Source: CAUPWF01 sp964367905 (GTDB lineage Bacteria; Bacillota; Clostridia; Lachnospirales; Lachnospiraceae). From it: a stretch of 16,275 nucleotides of DNA. The stretch covers positions 1-16,275 of the forward strand of contig CAYIZP010000052.1 in the NCBI GenBank assembly GCA_964367905.1. Direction: 5' to 3'. Numbering within the stretch: the first letter of the stretch is position 1; each line of letters begins with the position of its first letter. Made by a program: the position numbers and the translations under genes. The notes beneath the pieces were generated by a model that saw only the letters and a program-made list of their open reading frames with translations, was not told the DNA's origin and ran no database searches. Positions 7,102 to 15,498 of this stretch are shown here, piece by piece.

Positions 7102-7938
7102 CTATGTGCTGATTGACTTCTGTCCATCGTTAATTAATATACAATGACCAAATGTTGCAATGATTGTAACCCATATTCCAAATATGACTAATGGAACCCC
7201 TCTATCGGCTTTCGCTTCTAATGTCACATATTCCATCCCCATCTCATCATAAGACATCAGATAGAACTTCCAGTTGCCATATTGCACAGGGTGATTAACT
7301 CTCAGCACTTTCTCAACACTATTTTCACCATTGTTTGAGAAAATAAGCGTTGCTCTATATTCCTTATCTTTTTCATATTTTCTTAGAACATGTCCATCGT
7401 CTGTAAATTTCTCCTCTACAAAGGTATTCGCATCCTTTAACTCATCTTCTGTATATACACCATATTCTCCAAAATCATAGCTTCCACTTCTTAAATATGC
7501 TTCCTTAACAAAAACCCCTGTCTCACTATCTGTTTCAATTCTATATAATTCGTATACGGGATCATATTTTTCTACTACAAACTCTGATACGCTAATATCA
7601 AATCCCAATCCTACATATGTTTCTTCTATCGGTACTTCATCAAATAGCTGTGCTTCATCTATTGGAATAGAAAATGTACTCGATTGCCCTGTTATGGCTC
7701 CTATTCCCGCTCCAAGCACAATAACTGCCACTCCAATGTGCATAAACTGGAAAAAAATCTTCTTTTTACTCCACCCATATTTCAAACAATATACAACCAT
7801 ATAAATACAATATACCGCTGTAAATCCCATAAAAAATGGAGTTTGAAAGATTACATTCTGAGCATTATCTGGAAATTGAATAGAGCCTCCCAGAAGATAC
7901 GCTATCATAATAATAAATAAATGAATTGCAAATCTCAT
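7102..7938 (-). CDS. resB: ResB-family cytochrome c biogenesis protein (System II)
   Basis: The 278-residue ResB/CcsB-type protein works with CcsA as the System II heme exporter and cytochrome c synthetase, joining heme to CxxCH motifs outside the membrane. Membrane segments are visible at about 4-20, 33-53, 63-83 and 247-268. The large loop between the last two is extracellular. Family features are FMHIGVAVIVLGAGIGAITG (His67 at a membrane boundary) and VLRVNHPVQYGNWKFYLMSYDEMG (His216), followed by the final helix. It is shorter than Bacillus ResB, as in many compact ResB-like proteins. It starts 13 nt after ccsA with a GGGGGG ribosome site. The cognate cytochromes are presumably those encoded at 13343-16275. 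Confidence 0.9.
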   Translation of the reverse strand: MRFAIHLFIIMIAYLLGGSIQFPDNAQNVIFQTPFFMGFTAVYCIYMVVYCLKYGWSKKKIFFQFMHIGVAVIVLGAGIGAITGQSSTFSIPIDEAQLFDEVPIEETYVGLGFDISVSEFVVEKYDPVYELYRIETDSETGVFVKEAYLRSGSYDFGEYGVYTEDELKDANTFVEEKFTDDGHVLRKYEKDKEYRATLIFSNNGENSVEKVLRVNHPVQYGNWKFYLMSYDEMGMEYVTLEAKADRGVPLVIFGIWVTIIATFGHCILINDGQKSIST

Positions 7939-7951
7939 ACGTTTTACCCCC

Positions 7952-8731
7952 CTATATGTAACTATGTATGCTACTTGACATTATCGGCAAATAACTTACA
8001 CCTAAAAACGTCATCCACAGTGCTAAAAATGCAAGAATATGTGCAATATTAGCATATTTAGTGTTCTTCTTATTTGGTCTATAGTGAAAGTACAGTAGAT
8101 ATAGCATCCATGTAATCAATGCCCATGTTTCCTTAATATCCCATGTCCAATAATTCCCCCATGCTTCTTCCGCCCACACTGCTCCTGACAACATTCCAAA
8201 TGTAAAAAATGGAAATGCAAACTTGCAAACTTGATACACTGTCTCTTCCCATTTGTTAGAATCTTGATTTTTCTTTTGCTTATAAATTGCTATACACAAT
8301 GCCAAAAACGAAACTGTAGCCATGGAGTATGCAATCATATAGGCGAATACATGTGGAATGAACCATATCGATTGTAATGCTGGCGCAATCTGCCAATCCA
8401 ACTGTTTCTCCATAAAGACCACACCTAATATGGGTATCAATGTCCCGAATAAAAATATCGTCTTCATATGTATTAACTGAAATCTTTTCTCAAAATAAAT
8501 CTCAAACGGCATGAAACATAAGCCTAGAACTGTTAATACATGATAGATTTGGGCGAACGGCGGATGCCCGCTAACATACCAGTTCACAAAAAAGATTGCA
8601 AAGTTAAACACCCAACCTACCATCCAGATATTAATCAACTTATTATTCTTTTTTATACTAGCTATTGTAGCTATAAAGTAACAAATTGCAGCTACAATCC
8701 CACAAACCGTGATAAGTGTCTCATAAGTCAT
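7952..8731 (-). CDS. ccsA: CcsA/ResC cytochrome c biogenesis protein (System II)
   Basis: The 259-residue polytopic membrane protein carries the tryptophan-rich heme-handling WWD signature of the CcsA/CcmC/CcmF family, WGNYWTWDIKETW (191-203). Flanking His127 (IPHV) and His256 (near the C-terminal HSY) are the expected heme ligands. About eight hydrophobic segments are visible and the length is normal for a stand-alone CcsA. It delivers heme to the outer face and, with ResB, ligates it to apocytochromes. Its start overlaps the end of the upstream FIVAR protein gene by 11 nt, so translation is coupled. AAGGAG and a closer TTAGGA precede the ATG. No ResA- or CcdA-type thiol proteins are in this window. 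Confidence 0.95.
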   Translation of the reverse strand: MTYETLITVCGIVAAICYFIATIASIKKNNKLINIWMVGWVFNFAIFFVNWYVSGHPPFAQIYHVLTVLGLCFMPFEIYFEKRFQLIHMKTIFLFGTLIPILGVVFMEKQLDWQIAPALQSIWFIPHVFAYMIAYSMATVSFLALCIAIYKQKKNQDSNKWEETVYQVCKFAFPFFTFGMLSGAVWAEEAWGNYWTWDIKETWALITWMLYLLYFHYRPNKKNTKYANIAHILAFLALWMTFLGVSYLPIMSSSIHSYI

Positions 8732-9731
8732 TTCCTAAATCCCTCTCCTTCTGTAATTTATCCTTACTTTCTCTCTTTATATCTTCTTTTGGATACCCTA
8801 ATTTATTTGCTTTCGTTCTATGCAATCTTCTTCTCTTTTTTCTTATGATAAAATTTGCTAGCACTGCAACAAACACAATTCCTAAAACAGCAACAATAAA
8901 CACATAGTTGTTCTTTAATATCTTTAATACATCGAATTCATTCGTCCCCAATTCCTCTACTGCGGCAACCACATCTGTAGCACCTGCCAGCTGTTCTAAT
9001 ATTCGAGCGTTAAACTCATCCACATCACTTTGAGTCACCACGCCATTTAATAACATATCTTCCGCTTGTATAATTGTTTTCTGAATCTCTTCCCATTCAC
9101 TCGCCTCAACGGTCTCTTCCTGTATTTCCCTTAAACTTTTCAAGTTAGACTGCAAAGAAGATTTATCTACTTCCATGGAGCTATCTGTTCCGTGCATAAA
9201 GTCAGCTCGAATCGTAACATCTTCGCTTGGCATCACGAAAACATTTGTAATACTATCTTGTTCATTTATGTATAGTCTTTGAAGAACATAGCCCTCTATT
9301 GGCTCTACTGTTACTTCGATTTCGGTTCCAGGTTTTGCCGCTGATACAGCCACTGTTACCTTACCATTTGCCACATCCGCAATATGTATTGCATACTCCT
9401 TATTCTGCTCTTCCTCGACCGTAACCAACGTCTCCACAGCTTGTTGCAATTGTGCTACCGCTAAATCTACCTCTTCCTGTGTTGCGCTTGTCGTCTGCAA
9501 CAATACATAGGCTGCCTCGTATGATGAATCAAATGCATGCCAAGACACCTGACTATACTCTGCCTCCTCTTTTCCTGCATTTTCGTCGACTAATTGTTGC
9601 AATTGAGACTTATCAACACTTTCACTTATTGGATTTACCACATCTCCTGCCATAACGCTTGTACTGTTCCATATACTAATAACTAGTACAAACACAAATG
9701 CCCAAATCAAATTCTTACACTTTTGTCTCAT
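8721..9731 (-). CDS. Exported membrane-anchored surface protein with FIVAR and InlB-like repeat domains
   Basis: The 336-residue protein has a signal peptide (about 1-28, ending SVMAG) and a FIVAR-like helical module (38-103). A divergent InlB-B-repeat-like beta domain follows (112-178, with the usual VFVMPSEDVTIRADF ending), then a second FIVAR-like helical module (187-250). A transmembrane helix (275-296) and a basic 40-residue cytoplasmic tail (RKKRRRLHR...) close it. The start at 9731 is chosen because AAGGGGTGG lies 6 nt before it; the longer frame from 9791 includes the promoter. The 3' end overlaps ccsA. The FIVAR motif matches the one in the scaffold protein encoded upstream (TQEEVDLAVAQLQQAVETL against TQAEVDAATRVLETAVAGL), so the two may share a cell-surface setting. 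Its coupling to ccsA suggests a role with the surface cytochromes, but none is known. Confidence 0.82.
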   Translation of the reverse strand: MRQKCKNLIWAFVFVLVISIWNSTSVMAGDVVNPISESVDKSQLQQLVDENAGKEEAEYSQVSWHAFDSSYEAAYVLLQTTSATQEEVDLAVAQLQQAVETLVTVEEEQNKEYAIHIADVANGKVTVAVSAAKPGTEIEVTVEPIEGYVLQRLYINEQDSITNVFVMPSEDVTIRADFMHGTDSSMEVDKSSLQSNLKSLREIQEETVEASEWEEIQKTIIQAEDMLLNGVVTQSDVDEFNARILEQLAGATDVVAAVEELGTNEFDVLKILKNNYVFIVAVLGIVFVAVLANFIIRKKRRRLHRTKANKLGYPKEDIKRESKDKLQKERDLGNDL

Positions 9732-9774
9732 GATATTCCACCCCTTCCCCATACTATTGGCACATTCTGATGTC

Positions 9775-9803
9775 ATTATACTACACCGCACACACTCTCT
9801 CTA
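9775..9803 (-). promoter_or_regulatory. Candidate promoter of the FIVAR protein-ccsA-resB operon
   Basis: Minus-strand TAGAGA (9798-9803, four matches to TTGACA) and a perfect TATAAT (9775-9780) are 17 bp apart and 44 nt before the start codon at 9731. Position just after a terminator supports a separate transcription unit for the maturation genes. Confidence 0.5.
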
Positions 9804-9854
9804 TTGTCTCTCTCTAATCACCTCGAAAAATACATTCTAACATTGAATATTACA

Positions 9855-9886
9855 AAAATGCTACTAGCCAAAGCCAGTAGCATTTT
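9855..9886 (-). terminator. Rho-independent terminator after the cohesin scaffold gene
   Basis: An 11-bp perfect stem (AAAATGCTACT / AGTAGCATTTT, 10-nt loop) starts 20 nt after the stop at 9907 and is followed on the minus transcript by a run of five U then G. It ends the surface-protein operon. The A/T ends of both arms mean it could also work for plus-strand transcription. Confidence 0.8.
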
Positions 9887-9906
9887 CCTCACTTCATTTT
9901 CTTAAA

Positions 9907-12900
9907 TTATTCCATGTTTTTTCTTCTTCTGATGAAGATAAAACATCCCGCACTTGCAATGCTTGCCACAATAACTATGATAATAATAGGCATCCAATTA
10001 AACCTTGGTGCTTGTACACCAGAATCCGTTGGTAATAGATTTTCATCTATCTCTTGCTGCTCATTCCCGCTTGATGCTTGTTGGTCTGTTCCATCCCCCA
10101 CACTACTCTCCACTTCAGATTCTACTACTGCTTCGGGCTGCACTTGGGTGATAGTAGCACCTTCATCATCGCTCTCCTGAACAATCGGCCTTACAATAAT
10201 CGTTGGATTGGAAGGTGTTGTTCCCGAATTATTTGCTCCTTGATTACCTGTTCCTGGACTACCTGTTCCTGGATCATCCGTTCCTGGGTCATCCGTTCCT
10301 GGGTCATCCGTTCCTGGGNNNNNNNNNNNNNNNNNNNNNNNNNNNNNNNNNNNNNNNNNNNNNNNNNNNNNNNNNNNNNNNNNNNNNNNNNNNNNNNNNN
10401 NNNNNNNNNNNNNNNNNNTCATCCGTTCCTGGGTCATCCGTTCCTGGATTTTCTGTTCCTGGATCGGTAGGAGTCTTCTCTACAAGTCCTGCCACTGCTG
10501 TTTCTAGTACCCTTGTTGCTGCATCCACTTCTGCTTGTGTCGCATCCTTATCTGCGATAAGTCTTACTGCTTCATCCAACGCACTTTGAAACTTAGCCCA
10601 AGAATCAGCTGTATACTTGGATTCTTGATATCCATCATAGGTCTCATACAGCTTCACAAGTACTGTCTTGTCCACAATATCTTCAGGAGGGTCTACGGGT
10701 GGCTTTGTTGTCTCACCAATATTTACTGTCGTCGATTTTACTTCATTTAGTGCAAATACATCCCCATAAATATTTGCAATCTCACTTGTTGGAGATAGCT
10801 GTACCTGAGTCTCACCCTTGTCAATTGGCATAAATGTAAGAATGATATAATCTCCATCTGACATCCAAGCATTTGGTCCTGTAAGAGTTGTTGCCACTGC
10901 AACTTCTCCATTGCTAACTCTCGCATCTATTGCTACAACATTTTCTTTACTCGACTTGGCTAAGTCTGATAATTCCGCTCTAACAAATGTTAGCTTTGAA
11001 CTATCAAATAGTACAGAAACATCATTCGCTGTCATTGCATTAACTTCTGTTGCGGAAATCGCCACTTTAAACGGAGCGCCCATCTCAACTGATGCTTGAG
11101 GGCCTCTGATGTCTAACTTCCCTGCAAGTACCTTGAGTCTAAACTCTACGGTATAGATTTTTGTTGTCAATCCATCTGCTGCCGTCACTGTGACAACTGC
11201 TTTTGGATTTTCTTTCGTCGCTTGAACCACTTCTACCGTAGCATCTGGATTTTCTGGTGTTGCTGAAATCCTAGGCAGTGTATCTAATGACTCTACACCT
11301 ACATTATAGTAGTATTTATATCCATCGAATTCCGCAACTGTAGCATCTCCAACCTTTAAGTCTGCTAATTTTGCATTATCATCCTGCGGTTCGCTTAAAA
11401 TGATATTATCAAATGTAACGCGTTGCCCCAATCCAACTCCATTTCTGAAAACCCCCACATTTCCAACATCGTGCAATGTATCTTCCGTTTCTAATACTTT
11501 TTCATCATTTAGATATACGGAAATTTTATTCCCTTTTACAGTGGTTTTAAAGTTATAGCTTTCTTCTAAAGATAGTGCAACTTTATCATTTGCTGCAATT
11601 ACACTTGCATTTACATTGTTATTAAAGCGCCAAATAGCTACTTCATTAAATACCTTCCCGCTTCCTCCATAGTTTGGATTATAATGCATCATTACAACAT
11701 AGCTGTTTTCAAACCCATACTGATTTGGCTCTCCGCTGCGAATAACGAATCCTCCTTGCGACGCATGATCGCCTGGTTCTGTCGACGCACCCTCTCCACC
11801 TAATGTGATATCTGCCTCGATGGTCAAGTCTTCTTTCTCTGTCTGCGTCATGTAAGCTAGTACAGGATAGGCGTGTGTGTCTGGATTTCCCGCACCATCT
11901 CCTACTAAAGTCGTTCCATCAATATGATAACCTGGCTTAATTGCATGCCAGCCACTCATATTTGTAGTTATTTCTTTGAACTCAACAGTATAGTCTTTTG
12001 TAGTAGTGCCATCAACTGCTGTAACCGTGATTGTTGCTTTCTTCGTTTCTTTTGTTGCCTGCACAATTTCTACATTTGAATTGATATCTTCGGTCACTGT
12101 TCCAACTACAGGCAATGCCTCTGTATTTTGGGGAATTGGTACGATAAAGTCTGTTGTTGTCTTATCAAAGTTCCCCATTTCAATTCCATCGAGTGTGATT
12201 CCTGAAAGATTGGTATTTGCAACCTCTACTGGAGGTTTTACTACACCACTACCCATAACCATATTTTGGAATTCACAAGTTCCTGTCGCGCCATTTGCAA
12301 ATGTAGCTACATACCCTGATGCACTTGCATCAATTGGAATATCTATGATAGGATCACCTTCAATATCTTTGTGCCATACCTTCAAATTTCCTGCTTCTGC
12401 TTTGACTTTAAATTGAAATGCTTCTCCTGGAGTAATATCTATCCCTGTTATATGTGATCCTGAAACTGCTACTCCGTTATTAACAACAAAGACTCTCTTA
12501 GCACCTGCATTCCAATCGATTGCATAACCATCTCTATGCGGTGTATGTGGATTATCTGTAAATAATGAAACTCCACCACCTACTGCACCTGGTTTTAGAT
12601 TAATTGTTCCTGACATCTCCACGCTATCATATGTAGCCTTAGAAAGACGGGTAATTGTAGCACCGGCGGTCTCATTTGTGAATCCGCTCTCTATTTCCTT
12701 CCACTTACTTCCTCCATCTTCCCAGTCTATCGGTGTCGCAGTAGGTGCAAAGGTCACATCTGTAAAAGAACTTGCTCCACCATTTCCAAAGGTTCCTACG
12801 TATCCTGGAGTATTTGTATCAATAGCAATCTCTATGATTGGGTCTCCTGTCATATCCCCATGCCATACTTTTAGCTTTCCGTTTTCCGCATTTACTCTAA

Positions 12901-13330
12901 AATCAAAGCTTTCGCCTTGATTGATCTCTACAGGAACTGGTGCACTCACATGTGTTCCATTCTGTATTACAGATATTTGCTTTACATTCGGTGTAAAATC
13001 CCAATTAATCGAATATCCTTCTGCATGTGGGTTGTACACTTCTGGTGCATACACAGTGATTCCTGCATTTGCAGCAGCGGCCGTATCAAAAGATAGGCTT
13101 CCACTAATATCCACTTTTTCATAGGTCGTTCTACTTAATCTTTTCGAAGAAATTCCCTCTGCCTTTGCATAATTATCTCCATCGACTGTCCACCCTTCAT
13201 CACTCGACCAATCAATCGATGAACCTCCTGCCGCCTCAACACTCATAGACGGTATCGCAGAAAGACTCACTTGCATCAGCATTGCTGTTACGATTGCAAT
13301 GCTAAATATTTTTTTCCAAACTCTTCTCAT
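9907..13330 (-). CDS. Membrane-anchored modular scaffold with cohesin-like, lectin-like and FIVAR domains (interrupted by assembly gap)
   Basis: One gene is called across the N-gap at 10319-10418. The visible part encodes 1107 residues if the flanks are joined. The signal peptide ends near residue 34 (VEAA). Two homologous lectin-like domains lie at about 39-198 and 200-360; both contain GNLKVWH/GKLKVWH and GDPIIxI. A cadherin-like beta-sandwich (372-453), a DUF1080/LamG-like domain (458-646, ending VTFDNIIL) and a second cadherin-like domain (653-733) follow. A cohesin-like domain spans 734-872 (GAPFKVAISATEV...VSVLFDSSKLTFVRAEL...GDYIILTFMPIDKGETQVQL), then a FIVAR module (885-950), a PGTDD repeat linker, and a C-terminal helix with basic tail RRRKNME. 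AAGGAGG supports the start, 12 nt after the dockerin-bearing cytochrome gene. Inferred role: a cell-anchored scaffold that binds polysaccharide and a dockerin partner. The cohesin assignment is by pattern, not by search. Confidence 0.83.
10244..10463 (-). repeat. 15-bp tandem repeat encoding a Pro-Gly-Thr-Asp-Asp linker
   Basis: The plus-strand unit tcatccgttcctggg occurs exactly at 10274-10288, 10289-10303, 10304-10318 and 10419-10433. Slightly diverged copies sit at both ends (encoding PGTGN, PGTGS and PGTEN). It codes for a flexible, acidic extracellular spacer between the FIVAR domain and the membrane anchor. The true copy number is hidden by the gap. Confidence 0.9.
10319..10418. other. 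Assembly gap (100 N)
   Basis: Exactly 100 unknown bases, the usual placeholder for a gap of unknown size, lie within the 15-bp tandem repeat. Removing the Ns joins GA and C into a GAC (Asp) codon and restores both the repeat phase and the reading frame. The apparent frame change across the gap is therefore an artefact of its nominal length. Confidence 0.97.
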
Positions 13331-13342
13331 GCTTTCCCCTCC

Positions 13343-15484
13343 TTACAGTGTCAACACATACTCGGCAAGTTGTGCTACTTGCTCTTCAGACAAATTGCTT
13401 CCGAAGTGAATCCGAATCACCTCTTCCATAGTAGTTGCTCTTCCATCATATAGATATGGTGCCGTTCTCCATGATTCATTGAGAGATGGTGTATCAAATG
13501 CCCCAACCTCTATTCCTTTAATCTTTTCTTGCGTTACAAGCCCAACTTCATCTTCTGGTATATGGGGTACTTGATGCTTCTGATTATCTGTAGTATATGC
13601 CCCCTCTGCCGTTGGATGACAGCCGATACAAGATGCTTCATATAATGTCTTTCCCGCTTCAGCAGCAGGAGTCAATTTTCCATCTACTAAGTATGGGCTT
13701 ATCTCTGGTTCTAAAGCCTTCAAATATGTGTCAATCTGCACTGCAATATCTTCCGCATCTGATCCCCCATAGAATTGAATGTGCTTCATTCCTGCTCTTA
13801 CTGCGGTCTCAGCATCTGCACGAATTCCCGTTATCATAGACGCTCCCGTGTAATGCGTATATAACATACTCTTTGTATTCTTTGGATTCCCTACTCCATC
13901 GTTTAAGTTATCCCAACTAATACTGTCCGCTCGTGTATCTGGGTGACAGGACGCACAACTTTGCCAATTCTGATAACTTACACTCGCATCATTGAAACGC
14001 ATCTCCCCTTCGCGCACCGCATTTTCACTGATTAGCTTTGTCGAAAGCGCGATTTGCTCCACTGGCGCATCGGTCTCTTGTAGATTTACCACATCGACTG
14101 TATCACTGAAATAGTTTGCTACGAATAGTTTGTCGTTTTTAGCAACTACCGCACGAGGGCCATTTCCGCTTAAGTCAATCCGTTCCTTGAAATCATCGAT
14201 AAATCCTACCGCATCTGGAATATCTTCCATTCCGTTTGCCACAACAAGGTCAGTACTGATCACCTCGCCTTTGCTATCTTTTCTCGGTAATACACCTGTC
14301 TGAACGTCTGTTATCTTTTGATGCATACCTGCTCTGTCAACCAACGTTACCTCATGTGTTCCAGCTGTAGTGACCGCAAGATATTTCCCATCTTCCGTGG
14401 TTGTAATTCCCCAAGGGTTTGCTGCACCCTCTGTCATATCGTCTAATTGTACTGTGGTTAAATATTCTTGATTCTTTACATCGATGATGCTAAATCCATT
14501 GCTATTCATCCAACCCTTATCTAGCTGAGTTGTAGTTACCCAGTATCTCCCTGTTAAATGACTTACATATGCATAAGTCTCGTCTGGCGCGATATGAATC
14601 TGCCTCACACCAGTCGCTCCATCATTCAAGGTAATCTCTTTTACAACACTCATTTCATTCGTGTTGACAACTCGTACCTTGGATGCCACATAAGAGGCAT
14701 TCGATGGTTGCTCCGCAGCATGATTTGCTATAAATAACATGCCATCACTTGTCATATCCATCGAGACAGGCTCTCTTCCAACATCGACAGTTCCTGTCAC
14801 AGCCAAGTTCTCTGTATCAATCTGTGATACCGTGCTACTAAAGCGATTTGCTACGTATAGTTTTGTACCATCTTTTGAAAGGATTGGGCTCATCGGCGTA
14901 TGCCCGGTCTCTAACAACTCTGTTAATTCCCATTCTCCACGTGTATTGAGAAAGAGCTTTTTCACTCCACTTTCCGCACCATCATAAGTGATATACATTT
15001 CCATTCCATCATCAGATAATACCATTCCATTTGGGTCTCCTCCGACTTCCATTCTCTCCACAACTTTACCTGTTACACTGTCTATCTTTGCAATTTGACC
15101 TGCTGTACTCTCTACAGTATATAAAAAACTACTGTTTCTATCTGCAACGATATAGGATGGAGAGGCATAGTCCTCTAAGGATTCCACTGCTGAGATTTCA
15201 CTATTTCCAACCAAAGCAGACACGATGAGCCTTGCATCGGATAACGTAATCTTCCCATCTCCATTTACATCATGCTTCGCCTCTACAGATTGATCTCCAA
15301 TCTCCCTTCCTGTCTTAACTGCAACTGACACTAGATCAAATAAATCCACGACTCCATCCTCGTTCACATCATATATAAAATTGGAAGGGGTCACTGGTGT
15401 CGCTGTCACGATAACCGCAGGGACTGCAACCATAGCTGCAAGTCCACACGCGATAGCCCCTGCCATATATTTCTTTTTTAGCAT
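13343..15484 (-). CDS. Exported di-heme cytochrome: N-terminal dockerin, YVTN beta-propeller, MauG/CCP-like domain
   Basis: The 713-residue protein has a signal peptide (about 1-29). A dockerin follows immediately, with two calcium-loop repeats (DVNEDGVVDLFD at 39-50 and DVNGDGKITLSD at 72-83). A seven-bladed-type YVTN propeller covers about 105-475 (repeats such as KLYVANRFSSTVSQID and KLFVANYFSDTVDVVN). The C-terminal cytochrome domain has two heme c sites, CASCH (510-514) and CIGCH (619-623). It also has the cytochrome c peroxidase/MauG-type signature TPSLNESWRTAPYLYDGRATTMEEVI (a split of the usual TPSL...TAPY.HDG..TLEEV). Expected role: extracellular heme redox enzyme or electron carrier. 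AAGGAGAAG precedes the start, 14 nt after the HzsA-like gene, and the cohesin scaffold follows after 12 nt. Heme attachment would need the nearby CcsA/ResB. A dockerin at the N-terminus of a cytochrome is unusual; peroxidase activity is not proven. Confidence 0.92.
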   Translation of the reverse strand: MLKKKYMAGAIACGLAAMVAVPAVIVTATPVTPSNFIYDVNEDGVVDLFDLVSVAVKTGREIGDQSVEAKHDVNGDGKITLSDARLIVSALVGNSEISAVESLEDYASPSYIVADRNSSFLYTVESTAGQIAKIDSVTGKVVERMEVGGDPNGMVLSDDGMEMYITYDGAESGVKKLFLNTRGEWELTELLETGHTPMSPILSKDGTKLYVANRFSSTVSQIDTENLAVTGTVDVGREPVSMDMTSDGMLFIANHAAEQPSNASYVASKVRVVNTNEMSVVKEITLNDGATGVRQIHIAPDETYAYVSHLTGRYWVTTTQLDKGWMNSNGFSIIDVKNQEYLTTVQLDDMTEGAANPWGITTTEDGKYLAVTTAGTHEVTLVDRAGMHQKITDVQTGVLPRKDSKGEVISTDLVVANGMEDIPDAVGFIDDFKERIDLSGNGPRAVVAKNDKLFVANYFSDTVDVVNLQETDAPVEQIALSTKLISENAVREGEMRFNDASVSYQNWQSCASCHPDTRADSISWDNLNDGVGNPKNTKSMLYTHYTGASMITGIRADAETAVRAGMKHIQFYGGSDAEDIAVQIDTYLKALEPEISPYLVDGKLTPAAEAGKTLYEASCIGCHPTAEGAYTTDNQKHQVPHIPEDEVGLVTQEKIKGIEVGAFDTPSLNESWRTAPYLYDGRATTMEEVIRIHFGSNLSEEQVAQLAEYVLTL

Positions 15485-15498
15485 GTGACTTCTCCTTT

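Noticed and set aside
10304..10437. Two overlapping genes reading across the N-gap
   Set aside because: Both readings through the Ns are artefacts of the nominal 100-base gap; repeat phase and frame are restored when the flanks are joined.
10244..10463. CRISPR-like array
   Set aside because: Contiguous 15-bp units with no spacers, in frame and encoding PGTDD; it is a protein linker repeat.
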